From assembly GCF_015330125.1 (NCBI RefSeq), contig NZ_JADDXR010000002.1, forward strand, positions 992,001-1,056,000: 64,000 bases of DNA. Reading direction: 5' to 3'. The position numbers were made by a program, and so were the translations under genes. Below are positions 1 to 8,904 of the stretch, in pieces. Origin of the DNA: Zobellia nedashkovskayae. Lineage in GTDB: Bacteria > Bacteroidota > Bacteroidia > Flavobacteriales > Flavobacteriaceae. Position 1 is the stretch's first letter, and each line of letters starts with the position of its first letter. Under the pieces are notes generated by a model. It did no database searches, was not told the DNA's origin, and was given only the letters and a program-made list of their open reading frames with translations.

Positions 1-1
1 T

Positions 2-1162
2 ACCACAATTCAAGACAATTCATTCAAAAGTATCAAAGAAACCAAGTTGCCCATTCTTTTAGTAGATATGGACAAAGGGAAAGTATCCGAAGATATTTTA
101 AAAAGCTTAGCAGAATCCAGATTGTTTCAAGTAGATATGGCAGCTACTGATGAAGAGGCCAAGCAACAGGTGTTGAAAGGCGATTACCAACTGGCCATAG
201 TAATACCAGAAAATCTATCATCGGACCTCCAGATTAAAATCAACGAAAATGTAGATGGTATTCTTGCTAAATTCAGTGATAACGAAGAAAGTATTCCTGA
301 GGTAAAGTCTAAGATGATGCCCAAGGAGGTTAAGCTTTATTTTGACCCCGCCACACAACAGTCTTTTAAAAGCTCTGTTCGGAATAATATTGATAAGATG
401 ATTTCTAAAATAGAAACAGAGACCATCTATACAGCCTTTCAAGAGCAATTAACAGATGATCCTTCCGAAGATATTTTTGAAACTGAAAAGTTCATCACCT
501 TTACCGAAATTGTGCCAAGCAAGCACAAAGAGGCACTAATTCCAAACTCTACGCAGCACAATATTCCTGCATGGACACTCTTTGCTATATTTTTCATTAT
601 TCTGCCTTTGGCAATAAATATGGTAAAGGAAAAAAACCAAGGTACTTTTGTACGCTTAAGAACCAATCCCGTCTCGTATGCCACAGTTCTTGGTGGAAAA
701 ACCATTGTGTTTTTAGTGGTTTCCCTAGTACAATTTGCGCTTATGTTAGCGGTTGGAATTTTTCTCTTTCCACTAATTGGCTTGCCTAAACTAGATGTTA
801 CAGGTAGACTATCTCTCTTATTTATCGTAGCCTTCTTTGCTGGTTTAGCGGCTGTTGGCCTTGGTTTGTTATTAGGAACTATTGCCAAGACCCAAGAACA
901 ATCGGCCCCTTTTGGGGCTACCTTTGTAGTTATTCTTGCGGCAATTGGCGGTGTCTGGGTTCCGGTATTTGCCATGCCTAAATTTATGCAGGTTCTGTCT
1001 AACCTATCACCAATGAATTGGGGTTTAAATGCATTTTATGATGTATTTTTGCGCAACGCAACCTTTGTTGAAATTATCCCCGAAATATCTCTTTTACTGA
1101 TATTTTTCGTGATTACCACGCTCATAGCTATTATATATAACGAAAGAAAAAATGCCGTCTAA
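2..1162 (+). CDS. ABC-2 type transporter permease, 5' end beyond the window
   Basis: This is the membrane subunit of an ABC exporter. The reading frame is open from base 2 with no stop, so the true start lies left of the window; the TTG at 47 is not a convincing start. The first part is a large extracytoplasmic domain of mixed alpha/beta composition. It is followed, from about residue 175 of the visible protein, by six hydrophobic segments typical of the ABC2_membrane_3 family (NatB/YhaP-like), including the WTLFAIFFIILPLAINMV segment. The gene overlaps the thioesterase start by 11 bases, so it belongs to the pigment operon. By context it may move pigment or lipid intermediates across the inner membrane; that substrate is inferred. 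Confidence 0.85.
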   Translation, partial: TTIQDNSFKSIKETKLPILLVDMDKGKVSEDILKSLAESRLFQVDMAATDEEAKQQVLKGDYQLAIVIPENLSSDLQIKINENVDGILAKFSDNEESIPEVKSKMMPKEVKLYFDPATQQSFKSSVRNNIDKMISKIETETIYTAFQEQLTDDPSEDIFETEKFITFTEIVPSKHKEALIPNSTQHNIPAWTLFAIFFIILPLAINMVKEKNQGTFVRLRTNPVSYATVLGGKTIVFLVVSLVQFALMLAVGIFLFPLIGLPKLDVTGRLSLLFIVAFFAGLAAVGLGLLLGTIAKTQEQSAPFGATFVVILAAIGGVWVPVFAMPKFMQVLSNLSPMNWGLNAFYDVFLRNATFVEIIPEISLLLIFFVITTLIAIIYNERKNAV

Positions 1163-1589
1163 CACCAAAAAAGAAATTAGTTTCACTAGTGAAGTCCGCG
1201 TACGTTTTGCCGAAACGGACCCATTGGGTATTGTATGGCACGGTAATTATATTCAATATTTTGAAGATGGTCGTGAAGCTTTTGGGCGCCACCATGGTAT
1301 TTCTTACCTAGACCAAAAAAATCATAATTTCTCTACGCCAATCGTAAAATCGGCATGTGAGCATAAGCTTCCTTTGACTTATGGAGATGTAGCTAAAATT
1401 AAGACAACATACATAGATTCCCAAGCAGCAAAGCTGATTTTCAAATATGAAATCTATAATCCTAAAGGAGCAGTTGTCTGTACTGGACAGACCGTTCAGG
1501 TATTTGTAGAATTGGGCGGCGAACTATCTTTGGTAATTCCAGAGTTTTTTGCCGAATGGAAGAAAAAAGTAGGCCTTTTAGATGAATAA
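1152..1589 (+). CDS. acyl-CoA/acyl-ACP thioesterase, 4-hydroxybenzoyl-CoA thioesterase-like hotdog
   Basis: This 145-residue single hotdog-fold protein belongs to the 4HBT group. The motif AETDPLGIVWHGNY (around residues 20-33) carries the catalytic Asp23 of the family, and FEDGRE follows in the long hotdog helix. Such thioesterases release acyl chains from CoA or ACP; in aryl-polyene clusters a 4HBT thioesterase is a regular member and probably edits or releases the polyketide chain. The gene overlaps the permease stop by 11 bases and the next ketosynthase start by 8, which supports translational coupling. The exact substrate cannot be read from the sequence. Confidence 0.88.
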   Translation: MPSNTKKEISFTSEVRVRFAETDPLGIVWHGNYIQYFEDGREAFGRHHGISYLDQKNHNFSTPIVKSACEHKLPLTYGDVAKIKTTYIDSQAAKLIFKYEIYNPKGAVVCTGQTVQVFVELGGELSLVIPEFFAEWKKKVGLLDE

Positions 1590-2730
1590 TATTTACCTAT
1601 CACATAACAACATTGTTTCCGCTTACGGATTTGATAGCGCTTCTGCAGTTGATAGCATTAAAAATGAGATATCTGGGCTATCATTGGTAGATGATTCCAA
1701 AATTCTACCAAATCCTTTTTATTCCTCCTTAATTCCTCAAAACAATTTATCTGAAGCATTCAAAAAACTGAATCCACAAGAAGATTATACAAGACTAGAG
1801 CAAATACTTCTGGTTTCTTTGGCGAAAACCCTTAAAGAATCAGGTTTAGAACTTACGGACAGGGTTGGTTTAATCGTATCCACCACAAAAGGTAATATTG
1901 ATGTATTGGATGCCGATAGTCTGTTTGATGAAAACAGGGCATATCTAAGTGAACTAGGTAAAAAAATAGAAACTTTTTTCGGTTTTAAAAACGAAGCTAT
2001 TGTACTATCTAATGCCTGTGTTTCTGGAGTTTTAGCACTAGCCGTAGCTAAACGGTTTATTCATCAAAAACGTTATGACCACGTTTTTGTGGTTGCTGGA
2101 GATTTAGTGAGTCAATTTATTTTAACGGGTTTTAACTCGTTTCAAGCTTTGAGCGAATTACCATGCAGACCTTATTGTAAAACCCGTGCGGGAATTAATA
2201 TTGGAGAAGTAGGTTGTAGTGTACTTGTTACTACAGATGCAGACCATCTTGTAAACGAATCCGTTCGTATTATAGGTGAAGCTTCATGCAATGATGCCAA
2301 CCATATATCTGGCCCTTCCCGAACAGGCGAAGGTCTTTGCCGTAGTGTTGTTTCCGCAATGAACCAAGCAAACATAGAAGCTGAAGCTATAGATTATATT
2401 TCTGCACATGGTACCGCTACCATGTTCAATGATGAAATGGAAGCCATAGCATTTAACCGGGCCAATTTGCAAAACACCCCTCTAAATAGTTTAAAAGGAT
2501 ATTTTGGACATACCCTTGGTGCTTCCGGTCTTTTGGAAACCATCATCGGCATGTATTCCCTGCATTCAAACACACTTTTTGCCTCGCTGGGCTTTCAGGA
2601 ACTTGGTGTTTCCCAACCTTTGAACATTATAAAAGAAACTACAGCAAAAGAAAACAGCATTTTTCTAAAGACCGCTTCTGGTTTTGGCGGTTGTAATACG
2701 GCTGCAATTTTTCAAAAAGTCAATTCATGA
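1582..2730 (+). CDS. beta-ketoacyl-ACP synthase of the pigment cluster (first copy)
   Basis: This 382-residue thiolase-fold condensing enzyme has an apparently complete Cys-His-His triad: Cys146 in SNACVSG, His276 in SAHGTAT and His310 in YFGHTLGASG. It should carry out decarboxylative Claisen condensation of malonyl-ACP with the growing acyl chain. It is shorter and more divergent than FabF and matches the extra ketosynthases (ApeR/ApeC type) of aryl-polyene and flexirubin clusters. The stop overlaps the next start as ATGA. Which chain length or primer it handles is not visible. Confidence 0.88.
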   Translation: MNNIYLSHNNIVSAYGFDSASAVDSIKNEISGLSLVDDSKILPNPFYSSLIPQNNLSEAFKKLNPQEDYTRLEQILLVSLAKTLKESGLELTDRVGLIVSTTKGNIDVLDADSLFDENRAYLSELGKKIETFFGFKNEAIVLSNACVSGVLALAVAKRFIHQKRYDHVFVVAGDLVSQFILTGFNSFQALSELPCRPYCKTRAGINIGEVGCSVLVTTDADHLVNESVRIIGEASCNDANHISGPSRTGEGLCRSVVSAMNQANIEAEAIDYISAHGTATMFNDEMEAIAFNRANLQNTPLNSLKGYFGHTLGASGLLETIIGMYSLHSNTLFASLGFQELGVSQPLNIIKETTAKENSIFLKTASGFGGCNTAAIFQKVNS

Positions 2731-3335
2731 GTACGCCAGACTACCTTATAAAATCGTACTGCCACATTGCTAACGGCAAGATTTCCAGAAATGGAGAAGT
2801 TCTCTTTTCAAATGATTTGGAAGAGTTCCCCGCTTTTATAAAGGCAGCATACAAACATTTTGAAACGGATTATTCAAAGTTTTTCAAAATGGATAATCTC
2901 AGCAAGTTGGCTTTTATAGGTGCCGAGGTTCTGTTAAAAAATAGCAACGAAGAAAATACCGCCCTTGTACTTTCAAACAGGGCTTCTAGTTTAGATACTG
3001 ATCGCAAACATCAAGCTGCCATTAGTGACCAATCAGGTGCATATGCCAGTCCCGCCGTATTTGTTTACACCCTTCCAAATATCTGTATGGGTGAAATTAG
3101 CATTCGCCACAAACTGTATTCTGAAAATAGTTTCTTTATCTTTGCCGAGTTTAACCCCCATTTATTGTCAGATTATGCCAATGATTTGCTAGAAACAGGT
3201 AAGGCAAACGAAGTACTTTGTGGCTGGGTTGATTATGATAAAGGAAAATATGATGCGTTTTTATACGTTATCGCTAAAAAAGGTTTGTTCTCCCATGATA
3301 CAGAAGAACTGACTAAATTATACAGAACAAAATGA
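2727..3335 (+). CDS. small ketosynthase-related protein of the pigment cluster, no catalytic triad seen
   Basis: This protein has 202 residues and no signal peptide. Segments such as ALVLSNRASSLDTD and SPAVFVYTLPNICMGEISIRHKL resemble the N-terminal half of a thiolase fold (coronafacic-acid-synthetase-like ketosynthase domains), but I see no active-site Cys at the expected place and no HGT motif. It sits between a ketosynthase and the ACP with ATGA overlaps on both sides, so it is made together with them. It may stabilise or steer the condensing complex; this is inferred. I could not assign it to a named family with certainty. Confidence 0.6.
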   Translation: MSTPDYLIKSYCHIANGKISRNGEVLFSNDLEEFPAFIKAAYKHFETDYSKFFKMDNLSKLAFIGAEVLLKNSNEENTALVLSNRASSLDTDRKHQAAISDQSGAYASPAVFVYTLPNICMGEISIRHKLYSENSFFIFAEFNPHLLSDYANDLLETGKANEVLCGWVDYDKGKYDAFLYVIAKKGLFSHDTEELTKLYRTK

Positions 3336-3589
3336 GCGAACTTAAACTAGAATTGAAGGAAAAAATCATCGAGCAATTAAACTTGGAAGATGTTTCCGTT
3401 GACGAAATCGCAGATACCGACCCACTTTTTGGCGAAGGTCTTGGTCTTGACTCTATTGATGCATTGGAACTTATAGTTATGCTCGATAAAGATTACGGCA
3501 TTAGATTGGCAGACCCCAAAGAAGGTCGCAAAATTTTTGAATCTATCGATACCATGGCGGCTTATATTACTGCAAATCGCACTAACTAA
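3332..3589 (+). CDS. acyl carrier protein
   Basis: This is an 85-residue PP-binding protein. The motif GLDSIDALEL holds Ser41, the site that receives the 4'-phosphopantetheine arm. The acidic helix II typical of ACPs follows. It carries the polyene chain during elongation. It overlaps the upstream gene by four bases (ATGA). Length and motif are standard; the surrounding ketosynthases make it the dedicated ACP of the pigment pathway rather than the fatty-acid AcpP. Confidence 0.95.
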   Translation: MSELKLELKEKIIEQLNLEDVSVDEIADTDPLFGEGLGLDSIDALELIVMLDKDYGIRLADPKEGRKIFESIDTMAAYITANRTN

Positions 3590-3703
3590 GAACTACATCG
3601 CTTTTAAGCATACCATTAAACAATCGCAAGCGCTATTTAAGAATCGCACTTAAGACCAATATTCGTATTTTTATTATTATATCTATAATACTTCCAAGTT
3701 AAT
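3590..3703 (+). other. 114-base gap in the pigment operon
   Basis: This is the widest gap in the first half of the cluster. It is AT-rich in its second half (TATAATAC-like sequence near 3680-3690), so an internal promoter is possible, but no exact TAnnTTTG motif or terminator hairpin is seen. Confidence 0.3.
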
Positions 3704-4906
3704 ATGGGAAAGGGCGTAGCAATTACGGGCATGGGTGCTATTTCTGCCATTGGAGACAATGTGCAAGAAAACTATGATGCGTTGGTTTCTGGTGAGGTAG
3801 GCATTTCTAGAATTTCAAAAATAGATACCGTTCATAAGGACGATATTATGGTTGGCGAAATAGAAATGACCAATGACCAATTAAAACAAAAATTGGGAAT
3901 CGCCAAAGAAGACGCCGTATCACGAACAGCTCTCTTAGCCATGCTTGCTGCTGATGAAGCTATTTCACAAGCTGGAGTTACCGATATAAACGATTGCGAA
4001 ACCGGACTGATTTCAGGAACCACAGTAGGTGGTATGGACCAATCCGAAAAATACTATTTTGAATACCTAGAAAGTGATGAGCACTGGGGTCATATAAACG
4101 GACTTCATGCCGGAGATTCTACTCAGAAACTGGCTAATCATCTAGGACTTACCGAGAGTTTTGTTTCCACCATAAGTACAGCTTGTTCATCTGCAGCTAA
4201 CGCAATTATGTTGGGTGCACGAATGATAAAATCGGGGCAATTAGACCGCGTTATCGTTGGTGGAACGGATAGTCTCTGCAAGTTCACCATTAACGGCTTT
4301 AAGACTTTAATGATTCAATCCGACACATACAATACACCTTTTGATGACGAAAGAAAAGGACTTAATCTTGGTGAAGCAGCTGCTTATTTGGTTCTAGAAT
4401 CAGACGAAATTGTAAAAAGGAAAAATAGAAAAGTATTGGGTTATGTAAAAGGCTATGGCAATGCCAATGACGCCTTTCACCAAACCGCATCTTCGGAAAA
4501 TGGGGATGGAGCCGTTCTAGCTATGGAAAAAGCTTTCAAGGTTTCAGGCTTAAATCCGTCTGATATTGACTATGTAAATGCCCATGGTACCGCTACACCA
4601 AACAATGACCTTTCAGAAGGTCGTGCACTTTTGCGCATATTTGGTGATAACGTTCCAGAATTCAGTTCAACTAAAGCATTTACCGGGCATACGTTGGCCG
4701 TGGCAGGTGGTCTAGAAGCTGTATATTCCATTATGGCGCTTCAAAATAATATCATATATCCCAATCTTAACTTTAAGAACCCAATGAAGGAATTTGACCT
4801 CCTTCCCCAAACTACGGTCAAACAAAAAGAACTACGCAATGTTCTCTCTAATTCTTTCGGTTTTGGAGGAAATTGCTCTACTCTAATTTTTTCCAAAGAA
4901 GCTTAA
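3704..4906 (+). CDS. beta-ketoacyl-ACP synthase, FabF-like (second copy)
   Basis: This 400-residue FabF/KAS-II-type enzyme has a complete Cys-His-His triad: Cys161 in STACSSAAN, His294 in NAHGTATPNND and His329 in FTGHTLAVAGG. It begins with the usual ITGMGAISAIG segment. It should be the main elongating ketosynthase of the polyene. It is followed with a TAATG overlap by a ketosynthase-like protein lacking the triad, the arrangement of a KS/chain-length-factor pair. This pairing is known for aryl polyenes and type II polyketides. Confidence 0.92.
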   Translation: MGKGVAITGMGAISAIGDNVQENYDALVSGEVGISRISKIDTVHKDDIMVGEIEMTNDQLKQKLGIAKEDAVSRTALLAMLAADEAISQAGVTDINDCETGLISGTTVGGMDQSEKYYFEYLESDEHWGHINGLHAGDSTQKLANHLGLTESFVSTISTACSSAANAIMLGARMIKSGQLDRVIVGGTDSLCKFTINGFKTLMIQSDTYNTPFDDERKGLNLGEAAAYLVLESDEIVKRKNRKVLGYVKGYGNANDAFHQTASSENGDGAVLAMEKAFKVSGLNPSDIDYVNAHGTATPNNDLSEGRALLRIFGDNVPEFSSTKAFTGHTLAVAGGLEAVYSIMALQNNIIYPNLNFKNPMKEFDLLPQTTVKQKELRNVLSNSFGFGGNCSTLIFSKEA

Positions 4907-5970
4907 TGAAACCAGTATATATAAATAGCGTAGGTTCAGTTTCGGTTCAAAAAACTTTTGAGAATAGTGAGTTTCTTAATGAGATTAGGGATTATAATGA
5001 CACTACTATTAATGTAATAGAGCCCAACTATAAAGAATACATTCCGCCTGCAGCTGCACGCCGTATGGCCCGCGGTATTAAAATGAGTACCGTTAGCTCC
5101 AAAAATGCCCTTACGGAGGCTGGTCTGGAAAATGTAGACGCTATTATTGTAGGTACCGGGTTAGGTTGTATTGGAGACTCGGAACGTTTTGTTAGCGATA
5201 TCATCAAAAATGACGAACAGTATTTAACACCAACGCGTTTTATACAATCCTCACACAATACTGTGGCTGGACAAATTGCCCTGGGTTTAGGTTGTAAAGG
5301 ACATAATTTCACTTTTGTGCATTCTGCTATTTCTTTTGAGTCTTCTTTGATTGACGCTAAACTGATGCTCGAAAATAATGAAGTCGAAACCGTTTTGGTA
5401 GGCGGTGTAGACGAGCTTGTTGAACATCACGTGACCACACACCGTTTAATTGGTCATATTAAAAATGAACCTGTAGCTTCAAAGGACCTACTACACTCAA
5501 AAACCGAAGGCATGGTAATGGGCGAAGGCTCTCACTTTTTTGTGCTTTCAACAGAAAAAACGCCTTCTACGTATTCAGAATTGGTTGCGGTTAAAACCTT
5601 TAACACCCTTTCTAAAGAACGGATAAAAGGAAAAATACTCGCTTTTCTAGAACGTCAACATCTTAACATAAACGATATAGACCTGGTTATACTTGGTAAC
5701 AATGGCGATGTTAACTATGATGGGTACTACGAGCAATTGAGTAGTTCCCTATTTAAAGACACACCTCAAGCTTATTACAAGCATCTTTCGGGCGAGTTTG
5801 ATACCGCAACCGGATTCGCATTTTGGTTGGCCAATAAAATTCTAAAGGCACAGAACATTCCTGATGTTGCGAAACTGAATGCTATTGAGCCATCCAACTT
5901 AAAAACTATATTGATTTACAATCAATACAGAGGAGAAAACCATAGCCTCACCTTAATTCGAGAATGTTAA
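4906..5970 (+). CDS. ketosynthase-like chain-length factor without catalytic residues
   Basis: The protein is 354 residues long, starting at the ATG that overlaps the preceding stop (TAATG). The fold and length follow ketosynthases (AAARRMARGIKM, IIVGTGLG, VLVGGVDE). At the active-site position the sequence reads FVHSAISFES, so the Cys is absent; the first His motif reads ILGNNGD and the second SGEFDTATGF, so both His are missing too. It is therefore unlikely to condense by itself and is best read as the chain-length-factor partner of the FabF-like enzyme directly upstream. It overlaps the deacetylase start by 7 bases. Confidence 0.85.
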   Translation: MKPVYINSVGSVSVQKTFENSEFLNEIRDYNDTTINVIEPNYKEYIPPAAARRMARGIKMSTVSSKNALTEAGLENVDAIIVGTGLGCIGDSERFVSDIIKNDEQYLTPTRFIQSSHNTVAGQIALGLGCKGHNFTFVHSAISFESSLIDAKLMLENNEVETVLVGGVDELVEHHVTTHRLIGHIKNEPVASKDLLHSKTEGMVMGEGSHFFVLSTEKTPSTYSELVAVKTFNTLSKERIKGKILAFLERQHLNINDIDLVILGNNGDVNYDGYYEQLSSSLFKDTPQAYYKHLSGEFDTATGFAFWLANKILKAQNIPDVAKLNAIEPSNLKTILIYNQYRGENHSLTLIREC

Positions 5971-6740
5971 AGCGGAATAGGGTAAATACCGCTGTTATTT
6001 TTCTTTTGCTGCCCTTGGCTGCGTTATATTTTTTAGATTACGTACCGTTATGGCCCATTTTTTCAATTTTGATTATTTGGTTCTTTATTACACTTTTTGG
6101 TTCGTTTTTTATCCGATGGAATTATCACCTTACTTCGTTAAGCTCGAATAAAAACACTCCAAATAATTGGGTTTCAATAACGTTTGACGATGGCCCAAAC
6201 AATGAATTTACTCCCAGAGTACTAGACTTATTAGCAAAATATGATGCAAAAGCAACTTTCTTCTGTGTTGGTCAACAAATTGAAAAGCACCCCAAAGTTT
6301 TAAAGCGAATACTATCTGAAGGTCATAGTATTGGCAACCACACCTACTCCCATTCCAAAAGCTTTGGTTTTTTCCCCTTTGATAAAATTCTAAACGAACT
6401 GAACCGAACAGAAAACCTAGTATCCTCTTTAATTGGAAAAAAATTAAAGCTCTATCGTCCTGCTTTTGGCGTAACAAATCCACAGATTGCAAAAGCGTTA
6501 GAACATAAAGAAATACATTCTATTGGCTGGAATGTACGTTCATTAGACACCACTTTCAGGTCGGAAAAAACCATTTTGAAACGTATTATTCGTAAGGTTT
6601 CAAAGGGTGATATTATACTACTGCACGATACCAGTGAAAAAACAATAGTCGTTTTGGAACAGTTATTGTTATTTTTGCGAGAGAAAAATCTGAGTTCGGT
6701 CACGGTTGACCGCCTACTAGAAATCGAAGCGTATGCATAA
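5964..6740 (+). CDS. polysaccharide deacetylase (NodB) family protein, membrane-anchored
   Basis: The 258-residue protein starts with two hydrophobic segments (about residues 10-26 and 30-50), then a NodB domain. Motif 1 is TFDDGPN with Asp75 and Asp76, and motif 2 is HSIGNHTYSH with metal ligands His126 and His130. The RPAFG segment and the late LLHD motif are also present. The family removes acyl groups from N-acetyl sugars or related substrates with a divalent metal. Similar genes occur in flexirubin clusters, but their exact role is not established; removal or transfer of an acyl group at the membrane is an inference. Confidence 0.85.
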   Translation: MLKRNRVNTAVIFLLLPLAALYFLDYVPLWPIFSILIIWFFITLFGSFFIRWNYHLTSLSSNKNTPNNWVSITFDDGPNNEFTPRVLDLLAKYDAKATFFCVGQQIEKHPKVLKRILSEGHSIGNHTYSHSKSFGFFPFDKILNELNRTENLVSSLIGKKLKLYRPAFGVTNPQIAKALEHKEIHSIGWNVRSLDTTFRSEKTILKRIIRKVSKGDIILLHDTSEKTIVVLEQLLLFLREKNLSSVTVDRLLEIEAYA

Positions 6741-7350
6741 GATACTTTTTCTTATATTTTTTGTTTCCCTTGGAGCGTTTGCCCAAAAGGAAATGACTCC
6801 AACAGAGGCTGTTGCCTTAAAGGCCAAAGTCAAGACCAGAGCAGATGCTACTACCACGGTAATGAGTGAATTTACGCAATACAAGCATTTAGACTTCTTG
6901 TCCGATGATATCGTATCGCAAGGTAAACTTGCTTTTAAAGTGCCTAATTTGGTAAAATGGGAATACACTAAACCCTTTGCTTATTCGGTTTTGTTTAAAA
7001 ACGAAACATTGTTCATTAACGATGATGGTAACAAGAGTAATATGGATGTAGGTTCCAACAAGATTTTCAAACAGCTGAACCAACTTATTACAGCCAGTAT
7101 TCGTGGTGACATGTTTAATGATGATGAATTCAATATCAAATATTTCAAAATCAACGATTCTAGTTTGGTGTACTTCCTACCAAAAGACGAACAATTCTCT
7201 AAATTTATTAAAGCTTTCCACCTTTCTTTTAACGCGATTGGCGATGTAACCGAAGTGAAGATGATTGAGCCTTCAGATGACTACACACAAATTAAGTTTA
7301 CTGATCGTGTCGTTAATAAAAACTTGTCTGATGCGGTTTTTACTCAATAG
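6733..7350 (+). CDS. LolA-like outer-membrane lipoprotein carrier protein
   Basis: This 205-residue periplasmic protein has an N-terminal signal peptide ending near AFAQ (residue 18). The half-barrel LolA fold is suggested by FTQYKHLDFLSDDIVSQGKLAFKVP and by the repeated beta strands with WEYTKPF. LolA homologues are regular members of aryl-polyene clusters, where they are thought to carry the lipid-like pigment or a lipoprotein to the outer membrane. The gene overlaps both neighbours. It is a dedicated paralogue, not the housekeeping LolA, judged by position. Confidence 0.85.
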   Translation: MHKILFLIFFVSLGAFAQKEMTPTEAVALKAKVKTRADATTTVMSEFTQYKHLDFLSDDIVSQGKLAFKVPNLVKWEYTKPFAYSVLFKNETLFINDDGNKSNMDVGSNKIFKQLNQLITASIRGDMFNDDEFNIKYFKINDSSLVYFLPKDEQFSKFIKAFHLSFNAIGDVTEVKMIEPSDDYTQIKFTDRVVNKNLSDAVFTQ

Positions 7351-7942
7351 TCTTTGTTTTTTTTTATTGCTAGGATGCGCCTCTTACCCTGTTCAAAATG
7401 GGTTTGAGCCTAAAAACGATTCACCTCAAGAAACGTCAAACCCCTATTTTGCGAATGCCGAGAAAGATTACGTCTACAAGGCCAAAATAGATGCGTTCAA
7501 TAAATCTTTCGGTGGTATTTTTATCGTTAAAAAGTTAGGCCCGAAACATCATCGTATTGCTTTTACTACAGAAATAGGAAATACTATTTTCGACTTCACT
7601 TTTCAAGGAGATGATTTTAAAGTAAATCGTATTTTAAAAGAGTTAGACCGAAAAATACTGATCAATATTTTAAAAAGGGATTTTAAAGTATTGATACAAG
7701 AGCAATCTCCTGTAAAAAATCACTTCTCACTAAAGAACGATGATGTACTGCAGACGGATATCCTCTCTAAAAAACATTATTTTTATTATACCGATGGGCA
7801 ACTACATAAGATTGCCAGAGTAGACCGAAACAAAGAAAAAGTAGATTTTAGTTTTACCAACATAGATGGCCAATTTGCAAAAGAAATTGAAATAGCACAC
7901 CATAATTTCAAACTTCACATTGCACTAAAAGCATTCAAATGA
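7331..7942 (+). CDS. lipoprotein of the pigment cluster
   Basis: The start chosen is the ATG at 7331, which opens a typical lipoprotein signal with lipobox LLLGC (Cys16). It lies inside the end of the LolA-like gene (20-base overlap). The mature part of about 190 residues is beta-rich and carries no motif I can name. A short lipoprotein next to LolA is a standard arrangement in aryl-polyene clusters and is probably part of the pigment export path (LolB-like role, inferred). Confidence 0.72.
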   Translation: MRFLLNSLCFFLLLGCASYPVQNGFEPKNDSPQETSNPYFANAEKDYVYKAKIDAFNKSFGGIFIVKKLGPKHHRIAFTTEIGNTIFDFTFQGDDFKVNRILKELDRKILINILKRDFKVLIQEQSPVKNHFSLKNDDVLQTDILSKKHYFYYTDGQLHKIARVDRNKEKVDFSFTNIDGQFAKEIEIAHHNFKLHIALKAFK

Positions 7943-8541
7943 AAACATTAAAATTTTTTATACTCGCAATGGCTCTTTGCAATATAGGAACAGCCATGGC
8001 ACAAACCCGCCCAGGTATTAAGGCAGGTTTGAACAGCTCAAATATCAGCAATACATCATTAGATACAAAATCAGGGATTTACATAGGCGCCTTTGCAGAC
8101 ATTCCAATAACGGATTATTACTCTTTGCAACCAGAACTATTATATTCTAGCCAAGGTGGCAATTCTAATTCACCGTTATATGGTGACGTAAACATAAACT
8201 ACTTTTCTATTGGCTTACCGAACAAATTTTATGTGAGCCCAGATAAAGGTTTTCATTTTACATTAGGACTAGGGTTAGACATTAACTTTGAGAACAATTT
8301 TGTTAACTTGACCAACTTTAACGGTGACGACGAAATCTCTCCTGTTGATGTTACTGTAATTGGAGGAATAGGCTACGAGTTCAGTTTTGGTTTGATTATT
8401 GAAGCACGATACAAGCAAGGAACCATAAGCGTTGATTTCTTTGGTGAAGATGACCTTTATGAAGAAACAGGGAGTAACCTAAATGGCGTTTTTCAAATAG
8501 GTGCCGCGTATAAATTTAAATTGTATAAAAATGCTGATTGA
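7939..8541 (+). CDS. outer-membrane beta-barrel protein, porin family
   Basis: The 200-residue protein has a signal peptide ending at AMAQ (about residue 21). It then shows the GIKAGLNSSNIS start and alternating amphipathic strands of the small flavobacterial outer-membrane beta-barrel family (OMP_b-brl). A terminal aromatic/basic strand (AAYKFKLYK) closes it. It overlaps the lipoprotein by ATGA and the dehydratase by 11 bases. By context it may accept or anchor the pigment in the outer membrane; that role is inferred. Confidence 0.8.
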   Translation: MKTLKFFILAMALCNIGTAMAQTRPGIKAGLNSSNISNTSLDTKSGIYIGAFADIPITDYYSLQPELLYSSQGGNSNSPLYGDVNINYFSIGLPNKFYVSPDKGFHFTLGLGLDINFENNFVNLTNFNGDDEISPVDVTVIGGIGYEFSFGLIIEARYKQGTISVDFFGEDDLYEETGSNLNGVFQIGAAYKFKLYKNAD

Positions 8542-8899
8542 AGGGTTATACACCGTAGAAAGTTTTGAAAAAGAAGAGCAAACAGTAAAGGCAACTGTAA
8601 AACTGAATGCTGCACATGAGGTTTTTAAAGGCCATTTTCCTGGAAACCCTGTGATGCCAGGTGTTTGTATGATTCAAATAATTAAAGAATTAACTGAACA
8701 AGCCACAGATAAAACCTTATTTCTCTCAGTTGCTTCGAACGTTAAATTTATGGCCATTATCAATCCAGAGAAGAATGACACCATTCAACTTACATTAAAC
8801 GTTACAGAGGAAGGTGGTACAGTAAAAGTGAAGAACACCACTACTTTTGACGATACATTAGCTTTAAAGCTTAGCGCTACTTTTACTGTTTTAACTTAG
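8531..8899 (+). CDS. 3-hydroxyacyl-ACP dehydratase, FabZ/FabA-like hotdog
   Basis: This 122-residue hotdog protein begins at the ATG at 8531. The motif GHFPGNPVMPG with His35 is the FabZ signature and provides the catalytic His. It should dehydrate the beta-hydroxyacyl-ACP and create the conjugated double bonds of the polyene. There is no enoyl reductase in the visible cluster, as expected for a polyene. It overlaps the beta-barrel gene by 11 bases. Confidence 0.88.
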   Translation: MLIEGLYTVESFEKEEQTVKATVKLNAAHEVFKGHFPGNPVMPGVCMIQIIKELTEQATDKTLFLSVASNVKFMAIINPEKNDTIQLTLNVTEEGGTVKVKNTTTFDDTLALKLSATFTVLT

Positions 8900-8904
8900 A
8901 TGTT

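Noticed and set aside
439..975. Long - strand open frame of 178 codons opposite the ABC permease
   Set aside because: It is the complement of a clear membrane-protein frame; composition has no family likeness and the + strand frame has continuous helices.
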